DNA of 64,000 bases from Sarcophilus harrisii (Eukaryota > Chordata > Mammalia > Dasyuromorphia > Dasyuridae): NCBI RefSeq assembly GCF_902635505.1, contig NC_045427.1, positions 519,149,665 through 519,213,664 on the forward strand, read 5' to 3'. Each line of letters opens with the position of its first letter. Position 1 is the first letter of the stretch. The position numbers and the translations under genes were made by a program. This document shows, in pieces, positions 54,201 to 63,205 of this stretch. The notes under the pieces were generated by a model that saw nothing but the letters and a program-made list of their open reading frames with translations, ran no database searches and had not been told where the DNA came from.

Positions 54201-57200
54201 TCCAACTTTCTGGCTCCTCTCCTAATTTTTAAGAAATTCTTTTTATATTTTCATGCTATTTCTCCAGTTTAGGAGAACCTTTTGGCTCATATCATATACC
54301 TTTAACAAGACTTCCCTTTAATAAGACTCCATAAGGACTTTTCTTGTGGCCATGGAATTTGCTGTTATTTTTCTTGTTTAAGGTAGAGAGGCAAGGTTGC
54401 CATAGGATGGGAAAAGACCATCAATAATGGATAAAGCACCTGACATGTCGTGTTGTTAGTTAAAGATTTCATGTGGATACTTATTGTCTCCTCAACTAGA
54501 TAGGAAACTTCTTGAGGGCAGCTGCCATGTTTTATTGATACACCTTTGTATTTCTGCCTTTGGGACTTCCCACAGTCAGTATATAGGGATAGCTCAATAA
54601 ATATTTGTTTAATCAGCATACATATATCAATGGATCATCATTTAACATGTTAAAGTAATAGAAGAGGGGTACTGTAAGAAAGATCTGATTTCAAATCTGG
54701 CCTCAGACACTCATCAATTATATAAACCTGGGCAAGTCACTTAACTCTGTCTGCCTCAGTCTCCTCAACATAACTTTGTATTCCTTCCAGGGTTGTTGTA
54801 AAGTGTTTAGCATACTTCCTGGCACACAGTAGGTCTTAATGAATGTTTCTTCCCCTGCCCTTCCCTTTCCCAATGGCTCCCAAATGGCTTTCATGATGGT
54901 GTCCTCAGAAATGCGCTTCTCTTTCTTTTCCTATGCATCCAGATGCTTCAGGTCAAATTTGGAGGCTGGCAGAATGCAACTATGGTTACCTACTTCGATG
55001 ACTACGCCAATCTATGCTTTGAAAAGTTTGGGGACCGGGTGAAACATTGGATAACTTTCAATGATCCTTGGGTAAATCCATTTTTTTCTGAGCTATGGAC
55101 CCCACTTTTTTTTAATGTTTTTAAATTAATATTTTGTTTTTATATTGCTTAAATTTCCTGAGGTGTCTCTTAGGAATATCTCATCCCTCAAAGAGAATCA
55201 TTCTATATAACAAAGACCATAACCCTTCTCTTTTAAAGCTGATTTTTATAGTGTTTTCTCACTAACTCAAGTCTCCCTCCTTATTCTTTTAGTCAGTTGC
55301 AAAGAAAGGCTATGAGACAGGACGCCATGCCCCTGGACTGAAGCTCAGAGGTACTGGAGCATACAGAGCAGCACACCATATCATTAAGGTAAAAATGAAA
55401 GGCTGAAATTCTTCCTGGGCCTATAGACTAAGGCAGAAGAGAAACGGCTTCTCATAGCTTTGAAATCTGCATATCCCTTTTATTCCTCCTATTTACACTC
55501 ACTCTGAGCCAACAGAAACAAAACAATGACCACTAAGAGGGGCTTGGACTGGGACATATTATTGGTCAATCAATGAGAACCAGAGTAAATTGGGTTTAAG
55601 GCATGGTCCTTAAGAAAGAAATAGTAAGAAAAAAAGGTTTTTTAATTAAAAAAAAAAACAAAAAAAAATTAAAAAGAAAAAAAAAAGAAATAGTTTGACA
55701 AACAACAGCAACTCTTATATTACTTTAACACTTTAGATAATGAACCATTGATTATGTTGATTAAACAAATATTTGTAAGCTATCCTTACATACTCATTGT
55801 GGGAGGTACCAAAGGAAGAAATGCAAAGATGTATCAATAAAACATGGCAGCTGCCTTCAAGAAGTTTCCAATCTAGTTGAGGAGACAATAAATACTCACA
55901 TGAAATTTCTAATAAACAACAAGGTATGTCATTAGTTAATTAACCTTCCCCTCTCCCTATTTAGCATTTACATGACTAGGTCAAAGGACAGTACTACTAC
56001 TATACACAGTTTAGGGGCAACATGCCCCCCAGCCATGAATGGCCTTTTTCCCAAAATTTTTTCCAAGTACTTTGTAATTCTTTACCTTATGCTTATGTTG
56101 CCTATATTTATACTTGTTATCTTCTCCCTTTAAATGGTAATCTTCTCGTGACTAGGACTATATTTGTGTTCCCAACACCTAGCCCAGTGCTGGCACAAAG
56201 TAGACAATAAATGTTTTTTGATTGATTGGGTTGGAATTAGTGATGGTCCTTGGACACGGAGAATCTAGACTTCTAGATTCCCAGTACAGGTATCCTTCCA
56301 TTGGCTATCCAAAAAGTATAAGCTTTTGCTGAGAAGCCCCTGAGGGACAAATCTCTGGGGATGCCCCCAGGGTGGCCCTAGACGGAACTGATCAGAAAGT
56401 AAAGTTCATCTTCAGCATCTTATATTTACCCATCCGGACTCTCCTGTTACCCATTCCAAATGTCCATGGGCTTCATGTTATCTGCTTCTCCCAGCCCTGC
56501 CTCCCATCCAAGAACTCATTACTACAGCACCTTAGTGACTGCCCTGCATGGTACAGTCCCATCATTCAAAACCAATTTTGGTAGGCAGAGAAAATCATGA
56601 GCCCCAGATAATCTGAGTGAATGTATGCTAAGATGAAAAAATGGGTATTAATCATTCAGTAAACATTTGTAAAAATACTTATTCTGTGCCAAAAGACAAA
56701 AGTCTCCTGTACTCAAGAAGATTACAATCTAACAGTGAAGACAGTATGCAAACAAATCTATACAAAACAAACTATATATAAGATAAAAAGGAGATTTTTA
56801 ACATATATTTAATTAATTGAGAGAAGGCACTAGAATGAAAATGAGTTTGGGAAATCTTCCTGAAGAAGAATAGGACTCTTTTAGGTAAAGTATATACATA
56901 CTGAGGAGCTAGGTGGTACGGAATGGGCCTGAAGTCAGGAAGATTCTTCCCCGAGTTCAAATCTGGCCTCAGACACTTACTAATTGGGTGACTAGGGTCA
57001 AATCACTTAATCTTATTTGCCTCAATTCTTCATCTGTAAAATGAACTGGAGAAGGAAATGGCAAACTCCTTGCCAAGAAAATGCCAAATTGTCACAAAGA
57101 GTTGAATACAACTTAAATGACTAAACAACAACAAAGTATTAATTTTAATCAGGGTTTCTGAAGCTGAGACTTTAAATGGAAAAAAAAAAAGATTATAATA

Positions 57201-60200
57201 GGGGTATTAGGAACTATGATAGGCCAATGGGACAAATCCTTGAGGGCAAGGAAAACTTTTGGCACCCCTAAAAATTAGACTGGTCTTATATCTCATTCTA
57301 AAAACAGAAATATGTAAATTATTCACATATTAATCAACGAATAGCACAGTTTTGCAACTGAAACAAGAATCAGATTATTTCTGACACTATAACGAAATAC
57401 CCATCTAATCACTAGGGTTCCTACTATGCTGGCTCTTCCAAGTAATAATTGTGACCAGGTGGTCCAATTAAAATACTTAAGATAGTTTCCAATGCAGAAG
57501 GAAACCTTGCTGGCTACCACATGTTTCTATTCTTTCAAAGCCTAATTTTTTTTTATTTGTGACCAAACCCCATAGAGACTCATTATTTATGAGTGTCTAG
57601 CACTATGCTGAATGGTAATAACAGGTAATCAATAGACACTAGGAGAAGCATTAAAGAGATGGGATCCAGCAACATTGTTTGTAATAGTCACTTGAGGGCT
57701 TTCATGTATAAATTCAAATTTATTCAATGCTTATTAAATGTCTACCATGTAGTGGTATACAAAGTGGTATGTTGATAAATGTTTAACAACTGGCTCTTGG
57801 AGGGAGAATATACAAAAAACACACATTTAATTTTAATCTGTATTACTAACATTTTCTTCATTCCCTTGTAATTCTAGACAATTCAACACAAAAATCAAGC
57901 AAGCTTTGATTCATAGTATTTACCAGTTTTGTTTTTTTTTGGTATAAATGCTCACATTGAAAATTTAACAATGGACTCTCCTGGCCAGTTTAAGCTGGTT
58001 CCAGCACACCCCAGATTATAAGTAATAGTGCTAGGTTGTTATTTATATATATGAAGGACATAAAGATAAAGAAGAATTTAGGCCCTGCTAATAAAAAGAT
58101 ATTGAAAAGGATACAACATAAGCCAAAATATTATAGAATGTGATGGGATAAAGGTGAGATCCAGATAAAGTACATCAGGAAAATCTGAGAGATGACTTTT
58201 TGTAAGGAATAATGATCTCAGAGCTGGACCTCAAAAGAAGAAAGGCATTCTTCATACACAAGAAGATGGCCCATATAAACTACCTGGGGCAAAAGACAAA
58301 ACAAAACTGGGGAGCAGCTAGCACTCTGACGTGACTGAAATGAATAACACATGAATGGGAATAATGTGAAATAATCCTGGATCACAAGTCACAGTAGTCA
58401 TTGAATGTTTAATAAAACCAAAAACTTCAACTTCTGGGATAAAAACTCACTATTCGACAAAAATTGCTGGGAAAACTGAAAAATAGTATGGCAGAAACTA
58501 GGCATTGACCAACACCTAACACCCTATATCAAGATAAAGTCAAAATGTTTCATGATTTAGACATAAAGGGTGATACTGTAAGCAAATTAGGAGAACAAAG
58601 GATCTGTGGAGAAGGGAGGGATTTGTGGCCAAAGAAGAACTGGAGAACATTATGAAATGCAAAACAGACAATTTTGATTATATTAAATTAAAAAGCCTTT
58701 GTACAAACAAAGCCAATGCAGTCAAGATTAGAAAGGAAGCAGAAAGCTGTGGGGGGAAAAATTTTACATGCAATGTTTCTGATCAAGTCCTCATTTCTAT
58801 AATATACAGAGAATTGACTCAAATGTATAAGTACAAGCCATTCCCCAACTGATAAATGGTCAAAGGATATATACAGACAATTTTCAGATGAAGAAATTAA
58901 AGCCATTCTAGTCATATGAAGAAATGCTCTAAATCACTATAGATTAGAGAAATGCAAATCAAGACAACTCTGAGGTACCACTTCACACTTCTCAGATTGA
59001 CTAAGATGACAGGAAAAGATAATGACCAATGACTGAATATGAATCAAAGCATAGTATTTTCACCTTTTGCTCTTGGTGTTGTTCATTTGCTTGATTTTTT
59101 CTTTCTTGTATTTTTTCCCCTTTTGATCTAATTTTTCTTGCAAAGCATCACATATAGGGAAATATGTTTAGAAGAACTGCACATGTTTAATCTATATTGA
59201 ATTGCTTGCCATTTAGAGGAGGGAGAAGGGGAGATGGGAGGGAGAAAAATTTGGAATGCAAGTTTTTGCAAAAATGTTGAAAATTCTCTTTGCTTGTATT
59301 TAGAAAAAATAAAAGCTATTATTATAGAAAAAAAAAAGAAATAATGCTGGAGAAATTAAAATCAGACTGGAGAGGACTTTAAAAACCAATATTTTAGTTA
59401 ATAGACAATAAGGAGCTAGTGAAGTTGTTTGTTTGTTTTGAGAAGTAATGCAACTTGGTCAGACTTGTAAATTTTAAAAAATAGTTTTGATTGTTTGTGA
59501 AGAATGGACTGGAAGCTGATAAATTACTTGGGAGTCCATTACATTAATTCAAGGAAGAGATAATGACTGTCTGAATTAGGTATTAGGGAGAAGAGAAGAC
59601 AAGATGGATGTAAGATCTATGATGGAAGGTAATTTTAGTAATACCTGGATTTGGTGAGCAAGTAAATGAGAAAAAATAGAGACAAAAAAGACTCCAAGTT
59701 TTCAAGTTTGGGTAACTGGGAAAATTATGGTGCCATCAACAAAAATAGGGAAGTTAAGAAGAAGCTCCAGGGTTAAGGACAGTTAAGTTCTATTTTGGAC
59801 CTATTGAATTTGAAATGCCGTCATCATAGCTGGAAAGAACCAGCAGGAAATTGGAGATGTGGGAATGGAGCTCACAAAGATACTAAGATTGGATATATAA
59901 ATCTGGGACTATTCTGTAGAGGCAATAACTGAAACCATGGGAAAGGAAAGAATACCAAGAGAAAGAGTGTAAAGAGGAAAAATAAGTGAAGACAGAGCCT
60001 TGAAGGATATCAGATTTAAAGGCAGGAAAGGCAGGAAGTGGCTAATGAACCAGAGAATAGGTTAGACATGGAATAGGATCAGGAAACAATGGTGGCCACA
60101 CATGTAAAGAGGAAGAGATAGATGATACCTTAAGGTCATTGCAAGATTGAATTTTATTTTTCTTTTTGAAGAATACTTGAACATGTTTGCAGCACAGATC

Positions 60201-61901
60201 CAATACAGTGTGGGACGTTGAAGATGACAAAAAAAGATTGAGATAGGGACAAAGAGAGAGAAATGCTCAGTGATCCTAATAATGGAAAGGAATGGTGAGC
60301 AAGGGAACAAGTGGCAGAGTTTTTAAAAAATAGCTACTTACCTTATGTTTTAGAGGCAGAAAAATTTTCAAATCATCCATTTTCTGAAAAGATTTGTCTC
60401 AGCAAACTAATAAGTTAACTTTCTTTACTATGATACTTAGCAAAAAATTTAGTTGTCCATTTATGGGTTATTCGTTTTAAAATTACCCACAATGAATTAT
60501 TAATCTTGGGCTGACTTTCCCCTCATCGCCCAGCATGCTACCTCCCAGACTCTATATTCTCAGGCAGTAAATATTCATTTAATTTTAGCCCAAGAAAAAC
60601 ATAGCCCAAAAGATAAATAAACTAAAAATGCCATGAAGCACTACTAAGCCAAATATAGGCAGTTTTTGGATTATCTGATGGCCTGGATTACTATATTATG
60701 ATTCGTCTCCATTACTGTAGATGATTTAGAACTAAGAATGGAGAAACTGTAAATTGTATGTAATAGGCAGAGGAGGGAGTCATAGAGGCTTTACATAGTA
60801 TTTTAAGATTTGCAGTATTAACTTATTTCCTGCCCCCATCGAAACAACCCTGGGAAATAGGAACTATTATTATCCTAATTTTACAGATGAGAAAACTGAG
60901 GCAGATAATGGTGATTTGTCCCAGATAATACAGCTAATGTCTGAGGTTGCATTTGAACTCAGTTTTTCCTGACTCCAGCTTCTGTGCTCTATCCACTATG
61001 CGACTAACTAGAATTTGAACTTGAACTGTTAGACCTTGACCTTGAAAAGTAGGGGGAATATATTGAGAGTAAGGTGGTAGCGGGGTTTTGATAGAATAAC
61101 ATTCATTCAGCCATTATTAAATACTTATGTACAAACATAGCATTGCACTTCAGATATGGTCCCTATCCAGAAGGAAGGAAGGAAGGAAGGAAGGGAGGGA
61201 GGGAGGAAGGAAGGAAGGAAAAGGAAGGAAGGGAGGGAGGAAGGAAGAAAGGAAGGAAGGAAGGAAGGAAGAAAGGAAGGGAGGGAGGAAAGGAGGAAGG
61301 GAGGGAGGGAGAAAGGAAGGAAGGGAGGGAAGGAGGGAGGGAGGAAGGAAGGAAGGAAGGAAGGAGAGAAGGAAGGAGAGAGGGGAGGGAGGGAAAGAGG
61401 GAAGTAAGGAGGGAGGGAGGGAAAGAAGGAGGGAGGGAGGGAAAGAAAGAAGGAAGGAAGGAAGGAAGGAGGAAAAGAAACAATCAAAGGGCTTTAGTGA
61501 TATAAAATGGTAGGTTGTCTTGAGAACTGGTCCCTGCCCTCATAGTGCTTAAAAACTAGCAAGAGATGTTGTAAAAATGTGTTCTTTTTCTTCTAGTCCC
61601 ATGCAAAGGTCTGGCACTCTTACCACAAAGCCTGGCGCAAAAAACAACACGGTAAGCCTCAAACATTTAGAATCAGTCAATAGAACTGGAACAAACAGGT
61701 GACATGTTCCTTTATTTTTTTTTTTCTCTTTTCCCAAAGGGCTGGTGGGGATTTCATTAACTTGCAACTGGGGGGAGCCTGTGGACATTACTAACCCAGA
61801 GGATGTCGAGGCTGCTGAAAGATACATGCAGTTCTGTCTAGGCTGGTTTGCAAACCCCATTTATGCTGGAGACTACCCCCAAACTATGAAGGACTACATT
61901 G
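47392..61901 (+). CDS. LCTL: LCTL, lactase-like protein (GH1, KLPH), exons 1-8, 3' end outside window
   Basis: Eight exons (47392-47518, 47939-48102, 49330-49417, 51991-52100, 54943-55071, 55293-55388, 61597-61651, 61740-61901) join in phase to about 310 codons. They align through their whole length with my recollection of human LCTL. LCTL belongs to glycoside hydrolase family 1, a secretory-pathway, C-terminally membrane-anchored klotho relative linked to the lens in mouse. Visible parts are a hydrophobic leader (LLLVPGLW, residues 16-23), the GH1 N-terminal signature (residues 44-58, [15 protein letters not shown]), the [10 protein letters not shown] strand, YHWDLPQ, TFNDPW (201-206), YETGRHAPG, and [14 protein letters not shown]-glycosylation sequons occur at NQT, NVS, NIT and NAT. 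The catalytic acid/base Glu of TFNEP is Asp204. The second catalytic region (ENG) and the membrane anchor lie beyond the window. No in-frame ATG precedes the leader; the matching codon is GTG at 47392. No break was seen in the eight exons otherwise. Gene identity is very secure; the start is not. Confidence 0.95.
47519..47938 (+). other. LCTL intron 1
   Basis: 420 bp with no recognised repeat. Begins gtaagatg and ends tttgtag with a poor pyrimidine tract. A G run (47849-47855) lies mid-intron. Confidence 0.85.
47939..48102 (+). CDS. LCTL: LCTL exon 2 (GH1 N-terminal signature)
   Basis: Acceptor tttgtag|GC completes the split Gly. The exon encodes [19 protein letters not shown], then the [12 protein letters not shown] segment, a NQT sequon and YYKIQ. 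This matches the GH1 N-terminal signature (F-x-W-G-x-G-x-S-A-Y-Q-x-E-G-A). The donor CAA|gtgagt is strong. The pyrimidine tract before the acceptor is weak. Confidence 0.95.
48170..48850 (+). repeat. MIR in LCTL intron 2, split by a LINE-1
   Basis: AGAAAGAAAACTGGACTTTC to 48225 and, after the LINE-1, GAATTTGAATGTTGATTTTT, TATGATCTTGGGCAAATTAG. Confidence 0.7.
48226..48752 (-). mobile_element. LINE-1 type B in LCTL intron 2 with 15-bp TSD
   Basis: Antisense to LCTL. (GTTTT)n tail, TAGCCTTTTATTTACAGGTT, GATGGCAGGATGACCAGTAG, GATTTGGTTGATCTCATTGC and TCATTTCACTCATCATCAGT. Flanked by GATGACCTGAATTTG at 48211-48225 and 48753-48767. Its minus strand keeps the ORF2 ending [17 protein letters not shown]. 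Confidence 0.93.
48851..49329 (+). other. LCTL intron 2, right part
   Basis: No recognised repeat apart from short A, T and G runs (49136-49148, 49234-49252). Confidence 0.5.
49330..49417 (+). CDS. LCTL: LCTL exon 3
   Basis: Acceptor ttcttacag|GAAGAT and donor AAAG|gtaagt. Encodes [20 protein letters not shown] followed by PRLIPTGVK, the [10 protein letters not shown] segment of GH1 enzymes. It has a NVS sequon. 88 bp, ending in phase 1. Confidence 0.95.
49418..50730 (+). other. LCTL intron 3, left part; no repeat recognised
   Basis: About 1.3 kb without a recognised element; open frames here lack resemblance to proteins. A possible site for intronic regulatory DNA. Confidence 0.4.
50731..51275. 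repeat. Core-SINE head and L2-type remnants in LCTL intron 3
   Basis: 50731-50850 GGCAGCAGAGTGGTACAGGC, GAATCAGGAAGACCTGAGTT. 50855-51000 and 51130-51275 are L2-type (AATAAACAATGGTTGCAGTG; CTGCTCTCAAAGAGCTTGTT). 51005-51110 MIR 3' words (GGATAAAATGAAATAATGAT). Confidence 0.55.
51388..51705 (+). repeat. SINE followed by MIR 3' part, LCTL intron 3
   Basis: CATGAGTTCTAATTGAATCT, TTTCCTCATCTGAAAAATGA and AGAAAACCCCAAATGAAGAG to 51601. Then CAAATGAGATAATGATTGTA and ATATAAATGCTGATAGCTAT. Confidence 0.75.
51770..51910 (-). repeat. L2 fragment, LCTL intron 3
   Basis: AGGAGGAGTTTATATTTTAT and AGAGGAGGGAGCCACTAGAG in antisense L2 order, ending 80 bp before exon 4. Confidence 0.55.
51991..52100 (+). 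CDS. LCTL: LCTL exon 4
   Basis: Acceptor tttctaacag|CAGACC joins to give Ala-Asp-His-Val. Encodes [20 protein letters not shown] and then [11 protein letters not shown], the substrate-pocket HWDLPQ motif of GH1. The donor CAG|gtccag departs from the gtaag/gtgag consensus but gives a perfect in-frame join to exon 5. Confidence 0.93.
52101..52685 (+). other. LCTL intron 4, left part
   Basis: Unassigned, with TG/TA-rich patches (52261-52310, 52617-52650). Confidence 0.4.
52686..53060 (-). repeat. L2/MIR-type remnant in LCTL intron 4, split by a LINE-1
   Basis: AAGCACCTACTATGTGCCAG, AAAGAACTTAAAGTCTAATG and GGGGAGACAACATGCAAACA to 52863. Confidence 0.6.
52864..53026 (-). mobile_element. Very short LINE-1 3' end (type C) in LCTL intron 4 with 15-bp TSD
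   Basis: A T run, ATAACTTTTTATTGATAGAG, ACATTATCCCTTGCACTCAC, CTTCTGTTCCGACTTTTCCC and ATGGCAAGCAGTCCTATACA. Flanked by ATATGATGTAGGATT at 52849-52863 and 53027-53041. Same family and almost the same 5' cut as 25044-25223. Confidence 0.9.
53310..53515 (-). repeat. Old LINE 3' end, LCTL intron 4
   Basis: CTTATAACAAATGTGAATAG, TAAGCAAAATCAATTCCCAT; same family as 470-870. Confidence 0.5.
53516..54484 (+). other. LCTL intron 4, unassigned part
   Basis: Contains an (AATT)n run (53615-53634) and a G run near 53652. 53700-54480 shows no recognised repeat or extra exon. Confidence 0.4.
54485..54850 (+). repeat. L2 3' end then MIR, LCTL intron 4
   Basis: 54500-54612 TAGGAAACTTCTTGAGGGCA, ATAGCTCAATAAATATTTGT. 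54685-54845 TTTCAAATCTGGCCTCAGAC, GGCAAGTCACTTAACTCTGT, CTTCCTGGCACACAGTAGGT. Ends about 95 bp before exon 5. Confidence 0.7.
54943..55071 (+). CDS. LCTL: LCTL exon 5 (TFNDP, altered acid/base motif)
   Basis: Acceptor gcatccag|ATGCTTCAG and donor CCTTGG|gtaaat; 43 whole codons in phase 0. Encodes [20 protein letters not shown], then [16 protein letters not shown] and ITFNDPW. Active GH1 enzymes have TFNEP here. Human LCTL, as I recall it, has TFSDP. This copy keeps the Asn but has Asp in the acid/base position. Confidence 0.95.
55072..55292 (+). other. LCTL intron 5
   Basis: 221 bp, gtaaat...tcttttag; no repeat. Confidence 0.85.
55293..55388 (+). CDS. LCTL: LCTL exon 6
   Basis: Acceptor ttcttttag|TCAGTT and donor ATTAAG|gtaaaa; 32 whole codons. 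Encodes [20 protein letters not shown] then [12 protein letters not shown], the YETG.HAPG block conserved in LCTL and lactase domains. Confidence 0.95.
55389..56225. repeat. LCTL intron 6, left: A-rich run and L2 remnants
   Basis: 55640-55690 A-rich. 55755-55910 L2-type antisense (GGCAGCTGCCTTCAAGAAGT). 56095-56220 L2 3' sense (TGTGTTCCCAACACCTAGCC, AGTAGACAATAAATG). Other parts unassigned. Confidence 0.55.
56226..56640 (+). other. LCTL intron 6, unassigned part
   Basis: No clear repeat or exon signal. Confidence 0.35.
56641..57200. repeat. L2 remnant with a SINE, LCTL intron 6
   Basis: 56645-56900 antisense L2-type (ACTCAAGAAGATTACAATCT, AAATCTTCCTGAAGAAGAAT). 56901-57137 is a forward long-form SINE (GAGTTCAAATCTGGCCTCAG, GAACTGGAGAAGGAAATGGC). 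Confidence 0.75.
57201..58000 (+). other. LCTL intron 6, mostly unassigned
   Basis: 57705-57850 has weak L2-type words (TATTCAATGCTTATTAAATG). Otherwise no assigned feature. Confidence 0.35.
58001..60060 (-). repeat. L2 copy split by a LINE-1, LCTL intron 6
   Basis: 58001-58381 (GAGCTGGACCTCAAAAGAAG) and 59352-60060 (GAATGGACTGGAAGCTGATA, CTATTTTGGACCTATTGAAT, AGCCTTGAAGGATATCAGAT) follow antisense L2 order on either side of the insertion. Confidence 0.65.
58382..59337 (+). mobile_element. LINE-1 in LCTL intron 6, internally deleted, near-perfect 14-bp TSD
   Basis: Sense to LCTL. ORF2 part encodes [20 protein letters not shown] then [20 protein letters not shown] and [20 protein letters not shown]. 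It jumps near 59028 to the 3' UTR (AATCAAAGCATAGTATTTTC ... AAAAATTTGGAATGCAAG ... A tail). Flanks GAAATAATCCTGGA (58368-58381) and GAAATAATGCTGGA (59338-59351) differ at one base. Confidence 0.88.
60061..60790 (+). other. LCTL intron 6, unassigned part
   Basis: No recognised repeat beyond L2 traces at the left edge. Confidence 0.35.
60791..61165 (-). repeat. MIR then L2-type fragment, LCTL intron 6
   Basis: 60791-61016 TTTTACAGATGAGAAAACTG, ATACAGCTAATGTCTGAGGT, TGACTCCAGCTTCTGTGCTC. 61100-61165 L2-type head, resuming at 61515-61560 (GGTCCCTGCCCTCATAGTGC) beyond the purine tract. Confidence 0.7.
61170..61480. repeat. (GGAA)n-type purine tract before LCTL exon 7
   Basis: About 310 bases of GGAA, GGGA and GAAA units, all purine on the sense strand. 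It is grown inside an L2-type fragment and ends about 115 bp before the exon 7 acceptor. Frames through it give only Lys/Arg/Gly/Glu or Pro/Ser/Phe/Leu polymers, so they are not genes. Confidence 0.97.
61597..61651 (+). CDS. LCTL: LCTL exon 7
   Basis: Acceptor ttttcttctag|TCCCAT with a good pyrimidine tract, donor CACG|gtaagc. A 55-bp exon encoding [18 protein letters not shown] plus the first base of Gly (human HAKAWHSY...QQG). It follows a very long intron 6 (6208 bp) and lies about 115 bp after a GGAA-rich tract. Confidence 0.93.
61652..61739 (+). other. LCTL intron 7
   Basis: 88 bp, gtaagc...tttcccaaag; short, with a T-rich tract; no repeat. Confidence 0.9.
61740..61901 (+). CDS. LCTL: LCTL exon 8
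   Basis: Acceptor tttcccaaag|GGCTGG completes Gly, donor ACATTG|gtgagt. Encodes [18 protein letters not shown], then [20 protein letters not shown] and [15 protein letters not shown]. The [13 protein letters not shown] block is diagnostic for the LCTL/lactase branch of GH1. Exon 9 is not in the window. Confidence 0.95.
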
Positions 61902-62092
61902 GTGAGTAAACTGGCCTCCTACTATCCCAGCTGGAGAGGCAGGCATGTGCTATATATACTACAATGTCTGGCTAACTTGAGAATGGGAAGATCAGAGTAC
62001 TAGTCCTTGCAAGTCATTTCTTCCATTCAGGCTACTAATGAATAAAGTTTAGGTTCTTTTCAGCTTTTACATTCCATGATTCTAATAGAATG

Positions 62093-62331
62093 GACAGCTA
62101 GATGGGGAAATTAATAGAGCACTGGGCTTGAAATCAGGAAAACACCTTCATGAGTTCAAATCTGGCCTCAGTCCCTTATTAGCTGTGTGACTCTGGGCAA
62201 GTCACTGAACTCTTTTGCCTCAGTTTCTCCACTGAAAAAGGAAATGGCAAACCACCCCAGTATCTCTGCCAAGAAAACTCCAAATGGGGTCAGGAAAAGT
62301 TGGACATAACTGAAATGACTGAGCAACAACA
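62093..62331 (+). repeat. tRNA-derived SINE, long form, LCTL intron 8
   Basis: AGCTAGATGGGGAAATTAAT, GAGTTCAAATCTGGCCTCAG, CTCCAAATGGGGTCAGGAAA and GACATAACTGAAATGACTGA. Confidence 0.88.
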
Positions 62332-62534
62332 AATGGAACCTCTTCTTATAGTGTTTATATGAAAAGAATAAAAGCTGGGGACATAGAAGATAAATGGCAG
62401 TAAATGTTCTAGATAAGCCATAAACTGGAGAATAAGCTACCAAAGAATAGAGATTTTCTATCTAGAAAACAACCTAAGAATATTGAAAAAATGAGTATTT
62501 GTGAGCTTGGAGAAAAGCTCACCAGTAATTTAGA

Positions 62535-62700
62535 GATGGTTTTTTTCCTGTTATCTTTTGTCTTTTTATTTCTCTCTTCCTGTCCCTCTCCTCCCATCTC
62601 TTTTCCTTCCTTTCCCATTTCCTTTCCTTTTCCTTCCCTTCCTTTCCCCCTTCCATTTTCTTCCCATTCCTTCTTTTCCCTTTCCTAGTTCTGTTTCTAG
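62535..62700. repeat. CCTTT/CTTTCC pyrimidine tract, LCTL intron 8
   Basis: About 165 bases almost all C and T on +. Confidence 0.95.
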
Positions 62701-62790
62701 CTTTTTGCCTATATTTATTTCTTCAGTTTCTTTTTCTTGTCTTGTTGCTAGAACTAATATTTCTAGAAATATGTAAATAATAGTAGAGGA

Positions 62791-62870
62791 GGGGCAGCTA
62801 GGTGGTGCAGTGGATAGAGCACCAGCCCTTTAGTTGGGAGGATCCCAGTTCAAATCTGACCTCAGACAAT
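62791..62870 (+). repeat. Truncated tRNA-derived SINE, LCTL intron 8
   Basis: GGGGCAGCTAGGTGGTGCAG, CAGTTCAAATCTGACCTCAG; ends abruptly where an LTR-like block begins. Confidence 0.85.
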
Positions 62871-63205
62871 GTGGTGTTTTTCCTTCTTTTAAATAATGGT
62901 TCTCTCTGGGAGAGCAGGTTTCTCAGGGAGGTTTTTTGGAGGCAGCCTTAGTTTCAGTTAAAAGGATTCATCACCTCAAATGCAGCCAGGTGATAAAAGT
63001 TCAGATCTTTATTTCTTATCTCTTTCCTTGGCCCGGCAAGGTCCAAGAGACCAATCTCTCTGCTTGGTTCCAAGAGCTCTTGCAGCTTGTCCTTTGCCTC
63101 TGCTTTCTTCTGAAGCCTTCTGCCAGCACAAAGGTGGAAAATGAAATGGATCTCTTGTCTCATTCACTTGGGGATCCAAGTAAATTTTCTTTCACTGATT
63201 CTCAT
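62871..63205 (-). mobile_element. Possible LTR of an old endogenous retrovirus, LCTL intron 8
   Basis: A block of about 335 bp starts where a SINE is cut. On the minus strand it has a polyadenylation-like signal (about 63008) and resembles an LTR-type marsupial repeat from recall. Internal retroviral sequence could lie to the right but was not recognised. Fossil, class unknown. Confidence 0.35.

Noticed and set aside
61127-61513. Long Lys/Glu/Gly/Arg-rich and Pro/Ser/Phe-rich frames
   Set aside because: They are translations of the GGAA-type simple repeat in several frames at once.
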